DNA of 64,000 nt from Symsagittifera roscoffensis (Eukaryota > Xenacoelomorpha > Acoela > Convolutidae), in assembly GCF_963678635.1 (NCBI RefSeq), contig NC_087070.1, positions 28,992,048-29,056,047 on the forward strand. The letters are read 5' to 3'. Each line of letters opens with the position of its first letter. Position 1 is the stretch's first letter. Below, in pieces: positions 40,740 to 54,500 of this stretch. The translations under genes and the position numbers were made by a program. Below the pieces are notes generated by a model. That model was not told where the DNA came from. It made no database searches and was given only the letters and a program-made list of their open reading frames with translations.

Positions 40740-43700
40740 TCAAAGCAGTGATCAAATTCACTTCCGTTACTCCGTGGCAGTCTGCAATCAATTCCATCTA
40801 ACTTTTTCCGACATGCTTAACTTTCCATACAACTGAGCTAGTTGGCGATTTTGCTCAGAAAATGGCCCGTGCCACACTCGTGTCCTCCCATTCCTCAACT
40901 GGAAGCTAGACAGGTGCCCTGTCTCAACCAATTACTCAAAGAACTTCCCTCTGAGGGTTCCGTAGATGGTTTGCCATTCTGCTTTGTTATTTTCAGTGTC
41001 AGCAGATGATGTATCATGGCCAAATCATATAGACTCGCGTCATCATCCAACTCCAACACGATATCTGCCGTCATATCCCAGATTAAACCGGCATTCGGGT
41101 GTGGACACCATGAAGGCTTCATGAGCTCCCACATGGTTACTAAGCTGGTCTTCAAGGGACCGTCCCATGAGCCACATTCAAAAAGCTCACTTGTACCTTT
41201 AGCTCAGGAACCGAGGGTTCGACCACACTTTCCTCCAAAATAATTCCCAGCTTGGGTTATTCCACCATCAGCATGCCAGTTTCCTTGACTTGCTCGACCC
41301 AGAAATCAAGTATCATGACCTGCTCGTAGTCAAAATATGCCTCCCTGGCTTCCTCGTCCACAAAGGGATTGTACGCCATCCCTGGTATGCCTGACACATA
41401 TTGGAATGATTTCAGCTTCCCCAGGGTTGCATAATCTTTCTGTTGCCTGACTGCCTCAATTGATTCAAGGCTTACTTTCAACTCTTTGTTGGCGTATCTT
41501 CTCACTTCCTCCAGCCTGCGATAGCTTTCTATATCATTAGTCTCTTTACTCGGTAAGAGCAGCGGCATGTTCTGATATAGCTCCAGGAGAGTCCTTAGAA
41601 ATTTTCGTTCACGATCAAATGCCCCTTGCCGAATGGTTTTCACACATTCTTCCAGTACAGGGGTGGGGATGCGATCCACCACGAACCTCACAAAGGAAAG
41701 GGCATCTTTGCGCTTAGCCCAGGTTATCGCGGAATCGCCTCTGCTAATCAACACTCGCAGGGCTTCCATCAGTTCCAGCTCCTGTTCCTTAAATTTCGAG
41801 TCATTATTTGCCTCGTACTCCAACCTCTTGACTCCCATTAAGCACCAGCCAGTCGCACCTGCAAATCAGTTCGCGCACATGGGTAGGCCAGGTACGCTGC
41901 CACCTTCGCCAGTGCATGCATGGTCGCGTCGAAATTTCTCTGGAGGGCCGCCCTCCAGGAGATTTTTTACAATTTTTCCAGCCGGATTTCATTTGCCTCC
42001 GAGGACATCACGGTGCCATATTCCATCCGATTCAGATTTGCGTCCTCCGTCAGCTCCATCAAGTACTCCTGCATGGCGTGCTTTTCGCTCCAGGCACTCA
42101 AATGCCCTCCTCTCGCTGAGTTTCTTGCCTTGAGCATCTCCAGATAACCCCCGGCGGGATCCCCCATGTGGACTGAGTCGGGTACTGTGATCCGACTGTA
42201 CCCAACCACGCCGAGTTTTCCCTCCACTTTCATCCGGGCGATGTTCGTCCGCAAGGGTTTCTAGTCACCGAGCCCTCCAGATCCATACTGACTGATGACC
42301 TCCATTTCAAGCTTTGTATCCGCCAATGTCCATCCAACCTTCTTCGACCTCGTGGCTGTTGAGGTCAAACCTGCCAATAGCATAGGGGGTATTAAGTTTT
42401 CTTTCTCTCCGCGGCCAACGCCGCACCACCTCCTTGTCCACTCTCACTTGGACGAGCTACTTTTGCCAACGAGGCCACTACTGCGTTCGCGTTCGACTTC
42501 ACTACTTTCTGATTCACTATCTTGCTTCCTGTTTTCCCCTTCAATCTCTGCAGCTTTTTCTTGGCTCACCTGACGGGTAATTTTCTCATAACCTGATGTT
42601 CACCGGCACTGTCCTCCGAAACTGACTCGGTCAGAACGCCAGACTCTGCAGAGCTCATTAGTTTCCCTAGAACCTCGCGCATGATGGGTTGGTTCAACCC
42701 CACCTTCATTACGGACTGCGTCCCGTATCTGCGTATCACGTCCCATGTCCTTTCTATGAAGGTTACTCGGTTCCAGGTCACTCCCGCTTTCCGTTCAAAC
42801 TCGCTTTGGTATCTCACCCATTCCTCTTCAGGCAATGTTCCCAAGAAGGGTACCCTCATTGTCTCGTCGATTCTTCTCCTCCTAGTTGACTCATGGATAA
42901 ATTTCTACGTATCCCTACTCCGGTAGTCCACTGCCAGGCCTATCGGATCCACTGGTGTCATCAACACTAGAGGTCCATCGACGTCCCCGTCGTCGTCGTC
43001 GTCTTCACTGAATTGATATTCCAGCTAGTCGCTTTTTAACGCACCTAAGTCTAATCCACTAGACTTGTCTTTCTTTCCCTCCAATGGGTCGTCATCCTGG
43101 TCCATCTGATCATCGTCATTAGTGTCTGGTCTCGGTCCAGGTCCCGATGGGCCTTGGTGCACGTCCATGCCCGAGTCCCGCCACGCCGGTACGGTCAGGT
43201 CCCCCGCGTGGTAGAACAACTCGTCGTTCACCAGGAACTCAACCAACTCGTCGCCATGTGGCGCCAGCTTGCCGACCGTCATGTCTGTGCCTCCCCTAAG
43301 TTCCTTTGGCACGTATAACAACACCACTTTCACCTCTCCTGGCCACTTCAATCGTGACAAATCATCGGCTGGCGTGTACACATTACTCCACACGTCGGAG
43401 GAAACGTCGAGTTTTCTCGAGGGTGGCGCTTTAATCTTCTTCCGGCTCCATGCATCAGGGAAAAAGAAGTCGAAGGTTTGCATCGCTGCCGCTTTCCAAC
43501 TGATGAAGCGCGGCTCCATCCCTTTACTTCATTTCTGCATTCTATTTTCCGCATCATGGGCGGCTCCAATAGGAGGGGCAACAACAGGAGACGTGACTCC
43601 CTGCAGCATCCTCCTTATCGGCGGGTATCGCGGACATTGGCTCGACATTGGCCTAGATCCAGCCGGCCATGCATCCTGATTCTCCTTGACGTGTGCATAC

Positions 43701-46440
43701 GCCTCCGGCCAAGCCGGGACCCGCATCGCTTCTCCCGTGTCTATCACCACTGGTCGCAATTTTCAGAGCTTGGGGTTAAACTGGATCGCCCATACGGCAC
43801 TTAAAACTGTTGTTAAAGTCCATCAATAACCATCCTGGCTCTGCTATTCTCCCGAACAATCTATTGTACCTGGCCAGTCTTCTCAGTTCCTACTGTTTCA
43901 CCCAATTTGACACGGAACAGTCTACCACTGAGACTAAATTGACTTAAAACACCGAGTTCCTGTACACTTTCACTTGTACGTCTGGAAACGCGTTTGAAAA
44001 CACCGGTCCGTACACCACCGTGACGAACTCCCTTAGTCCATGGACCAGAACCAGCGGATCGATCCGCATCATTACAGCCAGATCCGTTAGCAAAGGCATG
44101 CCACAATACTGCTTACACTCATTCACTCCCGTTGCAGCCTTGTCCTCTCCTGTGACACTCCTGTTCTGTTGTAGGAAGTACTGGAGCAAGAGTATCCTCC
44201 AATTTTTCATCTTCCGAAATGAGGCGGTTTCCAACTGCCCGTTGAATTCTCGACCGGCTCCCTGCAGCTGTTCGGGGTAACGCAAAAGCTCGACCAAATC
44301 GCACAACCGACCATATGTCATCGCGATCAGGGTTGGAGTCCATCTATTCTCAGGTCCGCCAACGCTTGGGTGAAGAGTTTCGCAGGTCCCTTCACGAAGT
44401 TCTCATGACCAAAACTCACATACAATGCCAATACCAGACCAATTGACAGCTTTCGGATGTCTTTGACGAAGCTCGCGATCAGATTCCTGGAAGCCCTGGG
44501 GTAACACGTAGGCAGGAAGGATGGCGTCCATCTCACTCCCGTTCTTCCCAGGATGGCGTCAGACCTCTCATATTGTGCTTTCGTGGCCAAAATATCTGCC
44601 TGGAGTCTATCTAGCGACATTGTGTTCAAGTCTTTCATCAATTGCAGCATCATGCCTCCGGCTAGCTCTCGTTCGTTGAACAAATTTATCAAGTATCCGT
44701 GTATCTCGTTGCTCACAGCTGGAGCGTTATCAAAAGCGCCTTCTCCCAAGGCACAAACTCTCGGCGATAAATACAACCATGATTTGGTATGTGGCTTTGT
44801 CCTCAAGGCCAATGCCATGAGATCCTCTTCCGCTGATGTCAGATTTCTTCTGACCGTCCTCCCCTGCGCAATCCTAGCATAATCTATTTGTCTAAACCAG
44901 AGGTCATTCGCCACCTGTTGTACCAATAAGTGATCGTCATCCACTCCTGGTCTCAGTTTCAGTAACCTGCCGAGGTTGGACAGTTCCAACCCCCCGAAGT
45001 GTGCTGCAATCCTTGAATCCCTGGATGGCGTTCGAAATGTCAGCCCAGACAGCAGGGAGTTCCGAACGAAGTGGATAATAGTTGTTGGTGTCAACAATCC
45101 TGTTCGGCGCGGGTATGATCACGTTGAATTGTCCTTCCGCTAATGTGGTAACCATCGATTATACAAATTGCGAGGGCTCTGGCAATGTGGCATATCCAGG
45201 TGATAACACAAAAATGATCTTCACCACGTTCCTAGTGAAGTGTCGCTGCACTGATGATTCCACCTCAGTCACGGCCGAAAGTAACGTCATGATCGCCTCT
45301 CCCATGATCTCATTACTGGGAATCGATCCATCCGTCAGACGGGATAACAATCCTCTACTCTGCAGGTGGTCATTCGAGCCGGCAATTATTATCACCTGTG
45401 GGTCCATGCTGACCGTCCTCTGCACGCTTATCGTCATGCCCACTGATTGTCCCCAGTCCAATTTAGGCACTGTCAAGAAAATCATGTCGGGCCAAAAGAG
45501 AGAACGAGGCGTATAGAGATAATCTGAACTGTCCACTATCAGGTATTTGGCGGCCTTGATGTCTAAGGGATCATAGGCAGCAAACAGACTGTCACCCATT
45601 GGTGTCTTCAGTCCCGCGTACCTATTATCGTCCTTCTCCGCCGAGGTTGCTCGGGGATAGTCTCTCGAATACTCACCGGGCGCTTGGCCGGGTGGTTTGG
45701 AGAACTGCCGATACATTTTATGATGCTTATTATTGGGCTTATTCTCTGTCAGAAACTTGCCCTCTCGGGAAGGCGGCGTCAATTCCCTGGCTCTCCGACG
45801 GACGTCCGTAAGAGATCGGGTGTTCAGGGGCCCAAAGTTATTGTCCAAAGGTAATCCCTCTAGATCCACAAACCTGAGCGCGGTTGCTGAGCTAAGTTGC
45901 TGCTGCTCCGCTAATAGCCAGTCCACGCCCGATATCCGATATAATCCCGACACTGTGAGACCCTCTACACCCATCATCTTCCTTGCATCCGCTCGACATG
46001 TTAACGTGTTCATGTTCAAGTTCTCCAGCATGTCAGTTTTATATTGCCCCAACCGCTGGGATCTGGACGGTTCCAGAGCAGCACACTGTTTGGCTCAATT
46101 CCCTCCGCCGGCGGGGCACTCGACGATGGCTTCCTGCAGGAGCAGGAGACGTCGCGGGCGGGTTACGCGTCTTCGCTACGGTTTGACAGCTTATCTGAAT
46201 CTGATCAATTGGCCTTCCAAGTCGACTCTCTAACGGTTGTCTTCTAGGGGGAGGAGCAGTCCCCAACCTTTCTCTCACATCTGAGCTTGGAGCAATGGGA
46301 GCAATTGCACCCGTTTCCATTGCTACGGGCCCGAGACGACTGCCGAGTGTTTCCGGCAGGTTGCCCCTCACTATACATCCTCCAGTCGAACTGGTCCGAG
46401 CCAGAGAGTCGTTTGTCCTCAACTCTTGCTCCATTTCCTC
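40740..46440 (-). pseudogene. Element B relic of the long ORF
   Basis: Homology to the 1,935-codon ORF of A extends end to end. Recognisable pieces include WPDMIFLTVPKLDWGQSVGM and IIIAGSNDHLQSRGLL at the N-terminal SGNH-like region, TCYPRASRNLIASFVKDIRK in the helical region and WELMKPSWCPHPNAGLIWDM near the C-terminus. Conservation of these cores and looser acidic linkers suggests past selection on protein function. Fossil copy, broken many times. Confidence 0.9.
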
Positions 46441-48117
46441 AATTTTCGTCTGAAACACGTCGTTTATCCAACGCCTTCCTTGTGCTGTATTTAAAGGTAT
46501 CCCATACCTGGTGAGTGCCAGATGGTCAGTCATCCGCAGTGTGTTCTTAAGATCCATGAGTCGCAGCTCGCTGGGATATCTCCTCACCAGATTGCGGGTC
46601 ATGTCATTCCGTCGGGTCACATTACCATTCATGAAATCCGCCACTGGCGTGCCCACCTCTGGATTTAGCGGGATTATGCACAGCAGCACCACAAGTCTAG
46701 GTCGGTAATTTTCCTTCAGTTCATTCAACAGGCAGACCAGCAGGGGCTCCCATCTACCCTCTGGGATAACAGGGGCTCTCGAAACATCATTAGTACCAAG
46801 CATTATCACCAATGTGTCCAGCTGATCCTCGCCCTGGAACTCCATCATGTTGATGACTTGAGCCACGGAGGCCCCTCCAAAAGATAGAACAGTGGTCTGA
46901 CCACTCCAAAAGATCTCGTTCAGGTCCCTCACCAGACTATCTCGAACAATCAAATGACGACTCCCTGGGGGAATTGCCTGATTGCTTATGGCAGGGTTCC
47001 AGCTCATGCCGTTCACGCAGGCTCGAGGATGCTCCGCAGCTACTTGCAGGAATAAGTTGCGGACCGCCAAGTTTTTTCTGACGTCCACTACGCGAGATCT
47101 CAAAGTAGTCTCGCCACGTGTGGGTCCCGTTGGCACTTTGGCTCGTGTTTTTCGTTCCGAGCTACTCAAGTAATGATCAGGGCATTGGGAAGGGACGACC
47201 CTACCCAGCGTCCGGCCACTGGTCCTGTTGATCTCGTCCATCGTCGCTCTGGCTAACTGATCGAATGACTCCTGAAACTGAAGAGCTAAATACATGCCCG
47301 AGGGATCCGGTATCGTGTTCTTAGAGCTCAAGGTAGATTGTGGTATCTGCTGAGGAGCCCCGGGCTCCCTCGTGTTGCACAGCTCCTGTGCCTTCGTCCT
47401 GTTAAGCGTGTCTGGATTGATCCGAGGAGTTCATTGTTGCCAGAACCTCCGGTGACACTTGGCTCACCCTTGCCATATATAACTCTCTTAGATATTTTAT
47501 CCCTTCTTCTTTGAGGGTTATTTGCAATTCATCGTATTTCTTTTTCCATTCGTTTCTTTCTCGAGCTTTTGCCTTGTACTCGTCCAACTTGGCATGCAGC
47601 TGTTTCGGATCTTCTCGTTCTTTTCTAAAGTTTCAATAGTCTCTGAGGTTGGAATCTCCAACTCACTCATCTTGACTCTCTTCAGTGGAGGAGCAGCCGT
47701 TGGAGAATCTGCTGAGTGTGACGAGCCCGGCCCATCACATGATCGTTTTGCTACGATAAGAGGCTGCACTGGTCGAACAGGTAAGGGCATCTCACCTAGC
47801 TGGTGATCCCTCTGCTCGCCTAGTCCCGGCTCACGAGCCAAGTCGAGGCCAGACATTTCTCCTCTCCGCCATCTCATCAGTCGGTTTCGGCCTCTCTCGG
47901 CGGTCCCGGACTCGCCGAAGGCCAACATTAAGACCACTTCCGTGGGGTGGTCCCCGCGGCCTTCTCTTCCCATTGCATTCATGAGTGCGACGGTGAACAT
48001 CGCCAACTCCGAGTCTTCTAGGGTGAAATTACAACCCACAAGGCGTTGGTATATCTCGTCTAGAGTCTTTCCTAGGCTCGCTGAGATGAAATCCATCAAG
48101 TCGTTCGTGTCACTCAA
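46441..48117 (-). pseudogene. Element B relic of the SGNH ORF
   Basis: Starts MSDTNDLMDFISASLGKTLD. It keeps the coiled-coil region and SGNH blocks in recognisable form (HLIVRDSLVRDL, FGGASVAQVI, VIMLGTNDVS). Fossil copy, broken. Confidence 0.88.
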
Positions 48118-48590
48118 TTTTCATCGTGTATGTCTTGTCGCACTCTTCTGATTGTTCAAAGTCAATAAACAAAGTGGGATCAATCAAGATCTAAAAAAAA
48201 CAAGTCACGACTTAGAACCATCATTCCAGGCTATTTTTTTTCTGGGAAAAAACATCATTCACATCTTTTAAAAACAATCCATTGAAGCTCTCTCTAGTTC
48301 TTGATTCAAAAAGCTAGCACCAAGGTGGATCGTCCACCTGCCATCTCGTCAAGATAACACGACTGAGCGCTGTCACCTTTCGTACCTGAGAGTTCCATGC
48401 TTCCATGACATAAACATTGCAAAAAACATAACCTAACGAAAATATAACATACAAATACAACACATCAACACTAACACATAACAACCTAATCCCTTATAGT
48501 TAACACAAAATCTAATACTAGTGCCTAAAAAGCAAACCTAACAAAGACTAGTTAACACCTAATGTGGCTCTAGCATATGCTCAGATAAAA
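48118..48590 (-). other. Element B AT-rich spacer
   Basis: Counterpart of 20,959-21,313. ACATAA and CCTAA words again dominate. Non-coding. Confidence 0.55.
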
Positions 48591-51500
48591 TTTTTTCATT
48601 TAAGTAGACTTCTATTTCCGTTTCTGAAAATATTACATGTACGAGAGCGTACAGTTCTCTCGGATGCACAGTTTTCCCCTATTGGGATCATAAACTGGTA
48701 AAGAGAGAGAGAGATCACTCTTCTCTCGACCAGGAGTCGAGTTAAGACCAGCACCAAGTTTTCGGGATTAATATGTTGCTTGTCAGTGGCCTTAGTTACA
48801 AAAAAAACCTAAAAGTTTCCCTGGTAACTGTGATGCGACAGGGGGCAACGCTATCATCCCTCCCACACCAGGCGTCTGTTTCCACAAAAACTCTATACTC
48901 TTATACTCTCTCTTAAAGTCGGTCGCTAGTGCTGTCTTAAAGCTCACATCCGCAGTTATTGCTGAAGCGCCGTACTTTTCGTGAGTATGAAATCGCTGTC
49001 CGTGACGATGACATTGTTTGAATAGTGGTTTGGTGGATCAAAATTTATTTTTTAATTGTCAAATTTTTGGTCTGGGTGAGTCCTACCCCCACTCGCCGGA
49101 CAAAAATATCCATCGACGTCCCCGTCGATCGCCCAAAATTGAGCAGATTGAGATTGGAATCTGGAACACGTAAAGGACCATCTGAAGCGACCCAGTTGGA
49201 CTCAGTATTGTCGTCACTGATATACTTGATGCTGTTTTGGTCGACCCCTGGAATCGTCAAGATGGTCTCTTTCGGGTCTGCTGGCAGATCATGGAGCCAT
49301 TCGAGTACTCGCAGATTTGTCAATTCTTGATCATGCACCTGCTCAGTCTCCGGTTCGAACTCCACTTCCGGTTCAGAGCAATCGTCGATCCTATCCTGTT
49401 CTGTGTCGTTGACTAGGTCGATCTCATGTGGCACCACCACTTCGTCCAGTCCCACTAGCGAGTCCATCATGGCGCTCGAAACTATCCTGTCTATGAGAAA
49501 ATACTCACCATACAGATTGTACTTCTTCTTGCTTTTCCCTCTTTCGCTCTGGCGTGTTTCCATGGTGAAGTGAAAGTCAGGCTGTACTCCTTTGTCAAGT
49601 TCAGTTTGTTCTGGACAGTCCCAGTCTTCTTCGCCATATGGAAGAGTTTCGTCGTCCACATTCACTCGCTCGGTTAATTCCAGGTCCAGTGGTAGATCGC
49701 AATTATCTACCACCTCATTCCCGTCGTTTTTGTCGCGAGTGCCTCTTTCATTCAGCTCGCAGGTAGGATCCACTATCAAATAGCCTCCCTCATGCATGTC
49801 AGCTGGGATGCACCAGTCCTTTGATGTGGCATTGTGCGGCTTGATGTTTTCGTAATGAGCTGCTCGTCCGGTGCTCAATCGATAAAAACGACCTTCTTGG
49901 TGTACTTCAGTTATTTGGAATGGACCACGCCATTTTTCAGTAATTTTTGGTTCCCTGTGGTGGAACTTCTTCCTGGAACACCCAGACATAGTCCCCGACC
50001 GAGTAAGTTTTTGCATCCACAGTCCGTTTATCGAATCTCCTTTTTTGTCTGATTTGCGCCTGTTGCGTGTTCCGGCATAAATCATTGAGGTCCTGCTGTC
50101 TTCTAATCACATCACGCGCGCTATCCAAGAAATATGGATAGCTAGCCGTGTCTCGCTATCCATACATTTATCAAGTGATCGCACGTTCCTTCCGCTGATG
50201 CTGCAGGGTGCTGCTTTGCGTACTTCGTGAAACGATCAATCATTACCACCACTTGATTGTAGCCCGTGGCTGTCATGCATTTCTGATGATCAATTTGCAA
50301 CACCTCGTTGAACCCTGATGAATCTATTGACTGCAGGGGTAACCTCAGTTTCCTGGGGTCCTTCGCCTGTTAATACAACAAGCATGCAGAGATCCATTTC
50401 TCGCAGGCCTTCTTCAAACCAGGCCTTTCGAATTGTTTCTGTATCCTGTTGTACACTTTGTCCACGTCTTGATGGCCCATCTGATCATGTGAACGAAAGA
50501 GCAGTTCGGTCTGGTATAACTGTGGCAACACTATTGAAATATACTTGTAAAGGACGTTGTCCTCTTCCTTTTGTTTACAGGCTTGGATTCCGTCTTTGTT
50601 CAAGTCCAACAAATCTTTTCTCTTCAGATAAAATTGCTTCAAGATCTTATAGCTGTCTTCCTCTAGATCTCCTTTGTCAGGTGCTCCGTTCTCGATCCAT
50701 CTCTTCAGATTGCTCGTCATTATATCATTTTGTTGAGCCCTTAAGAGATCCGACAGCCGGTACCTGGATTTCAGATACGCTATTACCACGTTCCGGGGCA
50801 TGGGCATCATCCGTCAACTTGACACACCAAATCATCTTCAAAGGTGTTGCTTCCTGCACTGACGGTTCCAGATTGGTACAGACAACCGACGCATGCGGAA
50901 ATAATCTGGGCGGATGTTTCGACACTGCTATCAGTTCAAGCTCATCTGCGGCATTATCCACTACAGTGCCCTCCTCATCGGAGGTATACCTGTCTCTGTC
51001 CGGGTCCTGATGCATTTCGCGATCCAACCCGCGCTGTTTCTATTGCACTAACAAGGAATGAATCGCAATCTCCGAGACATCAGAATTGGAAGTAGTTTCT
51101 GACGTGTTCTCCCAGGACTGAGTCCTGGAGTCATCAGTCGAGCCGGTGGATTCTACATCATTATACTCCAACTTGTCTGTGATGGTTCTCGACTCCCCGG
51201 GCAAAATTCTGTCCCTTGGTCGCCTTGAATTCGACTCCTAGGACAAGTCGTAATGTCCGGACCCGAAAGCATATGACTACCCGGACAATGTCGCGTCTCC
51301 AGTCCAGATGAGCTGTGCGAGCACGGCTCGTACTCTTCATTTGCCTCGGTGAATTGAACTTTTCTCGTCACGCTGGATTTTGACTTGACCCTGTCTTCCT
51401 CGGTGATTTGGACATTGGTTGCCTCCCTATGTTCCTTGTACGAAATCCTCAACAAGACATCCTTGGGCATTGAATTCACTAGCTGGTTCACTATCGACCG

Positions 51501-54500
51501 GCAGTCTCGTACAACATCCCGACTCTGAATGTTACCGGCCTTTTCTCCGTTCTTCCAGTGATGGTCAACCGCTGCTTGGTCTCCATCCACTCATGATCAT
51601 GCCGTTCAACCTCTCTGTCTAGCAGGTCACGGAGCTTCAACATGACATCCGATGCCCCGTTCGCCATCTTGTTCAGTAGGGCTATGCTGTTGATGCCCAG
51701 CCTGGTCAGTTCTTGTTCAACCAGGTTTGATCGAACCAGCCGGGACCGGAACACCTTTCGATAACATTTTTATCTCCACAGCAGCTTCCATGGGAAGTTT
51801 GGGATGTCCTAATAAGGGATGCCCTGACTTGTCAAGCCATCTGGTGATTGGCAGTTCGTCGTAGGTTTCTTTGTCCAGGAATGAAAAAAATTCATCCTTG
51901 ATCTCCGCTTGGCTGGCCTGCTTCTCTTCTAGTCGCTCATAAAATTCCGTCTTTTTGCTGAAGTTATCGGCATTCTGGTGCTTGTCACGGGTTCAATGCT
52001 CTATGATCATGTGGTGTCCGTCCAGGCGCACAATCCAACGACCAATATAGCTTTGGTCCATTGAACAGGTTTTCAGCCAGGCCAGAGCACGATTGTCCAC
52101 ACGCAACTTGAAGGGATCACTCTCTAAGAAGGCTGTGTATTTTCCACGAAAGTGATAACTGCAAACATCTCCGCTTTTGGTGCACCGTACTTCATTTCAG
52201 TGTCGCTCAGGACCTTACTTCCATAGGCTATTGGTCGGAGAACGGTTCTCCCGTTCCACTCTTGTTCTTGGTGAAGTATGCCCGATATCGCAACCACTGA
52301 GGCGTTTGTGTCTAACACGAACATCCCCTTTTCTGTCGGCATGCTGAGGACCGGAGCCTCGCAGAGTTCGCGCTTAATATTCTCAAAGGAGACCTGAGTC
52401 TCGTCAGTCCAGCAGAATTTCTTGCCTTTATTTCGCGTCAGTTTCTGAATGGGTTATATTTTGTGTGCATACCCCTTGATAAACTCTCGGTATTAGTTAG
52501 CGCATCCAAGGAAGCTCATCATTTGCGTGTCGGTCTTTCGGTGCTTTCCATGTCAACACCGCTTCAACCGCTTCGGGATCTGGTCTGACCCCGTGTTTAT
52601 CTACAAGGCGGCCCAGATACTTAATTGAGTCTCTCAAGATTTCGCACTTTGAAGGTTTGCACTTCAGACCCGCTTGTTTCATGCAACCAAAGACCTTATC
52701 TAGTCTCCTTATATGGTCCTCCAGCGTTGGTGTCGCAATGACCACGTCATCAACGTAACACATTATGAGGTTGCCATACTTTTTAGTTACATTCGTGAGT
52801 GTCTGAGCCATTAATCGTTGGAACGTAGCCGTCGCAATGCATAATCCAAACGGCATTTTTTTCTACTGGTACAGCCCCAGTTCGCACACAAAGCTTGTCT
52901 TCTCTCGATGCTGTTTTCTGAGGGGCACCTGCCAGAACGCAGAGCCCAAATCCAGCGTCGTGAAGAATTTTGCATCTCCTAACTTGGAGAGGCTCTCGTC
53001 GATGCGGGAAATTGGGTATGCGTCCTTTTATTGTTACCGCATTCAGGTAGCGGAAGTCACAACAAAAACTAAGTTGCCCACTTTTTTTTGCCATGATCAC
53101 GCCGCGAGCCCACGGGGACTTTGACGGTTCGATCATGTCATACTCCATTAGCATTTCAGTTTCTTTTCTGCATGCTACTGATTTGTGTGAAGTCATTCTC
53201 CTTGCCCCTTCCCTGTGAGGTACTGAGCCCTCTTCTATTTCAATCTCATGTTCTACAAAATTGCAGCAACCTATATTGGCCTTATGTCTCGAAAAAACGT
53301 CTGCGTTCCGATTTAACACCGCTCTGAGTTAGTCCAGTTCCTTATCCGATTTTGCCTTTTAAATGCTCTATCTCAGGTAGGACAGTCTTGTCGCTGCTAA
53401 TTCTGTTTCTGTCGGTCTCTCAGGAAAACTTGAACAACTAGACAGCCCATCGGCGGTCTCTGACTTCATTGAAAACAATTTTTTAGAAGATTTTGATTCA
53501 CTTATCCTCTTTTCTTGGTCAGCTGCAACAGTCACGTGAGCTTTAGTGTAAATGTTTATTCCATCCTGTTTCATTTAAATCGGATATGGGTCATGGACTT
53601 CGATGTGATGTCCATCTACTTTCATTAGTCATAGACCTCTTGTTGTGAGCAACGCTCGCACTGCCCTAGAGTCCAAGTTGGGATCCTTCTCTCTCAAGAG
53701 GTCCGCGTAGATGTCCAGGTGTACTAGCGTGATCTCCGACGGCTCGCTCAAGTTTTTCACCACTTGATGGCCCGCGACCGAAATGATCGATATTATTTTC
53801 GTCCCTTCTCTTGTCATGCCAAAGGTCTTCCCCGAGATGACATTCAGCTTTAGACCCTGCTTCCCGGGTTCCTGGTTACCCTCTTCCTTCGTCAATCTTC
53901 CCAGAATGTCAAGTTTCTCGCGCCGCTCTGTGTTCTCTAACTCTGACCTTACTCAGTGCTCAACCTTTTTGGTGGCCAGTTCTTGCTGAAAATTCTCTAA
54001 TGCGGTCTGTGCTGCTAGGCCATAATTAACTTTGAGCGCACCGGTTGACTCAGCCTCCATGCTCAAGGCAATTGCCTCATCAGGCAAGGTTCTCACCTTC
54101 TTGGTTGTAAAGGTGCATGTTGTCACCTCTTTCTTTCGTGACTCGGCTTATTTCATCAGGCGGGCTCGACTTGCCTTGACCCCCGAAAGTGCCTCCTCAT
54201 GGCGCGGATGCTTCGCGTCCGCTACTGCATCCCAGACTAGAGTGCAATCAGACATGAAATCTCGCTCCAAGTTTCAGAAGAAGCATTTTGGTCCATATCT
54301 CATTATGAGTCCTCTTACAAACTCTTCCTGGTCCACATCGGTCGCATCAACGTCGTCAAGACAATAGCCTTTTGCTTTCATGTTTTGTTTGTAAGCAGAA
54401 CAGGCGAATACATGGTGGTCCATCGAACCACAATTCGCACATGACCTCCTCTTATCCATGTCGTCACGAGGTCTATACCAACTTGAGTTCGCGCCAGCGT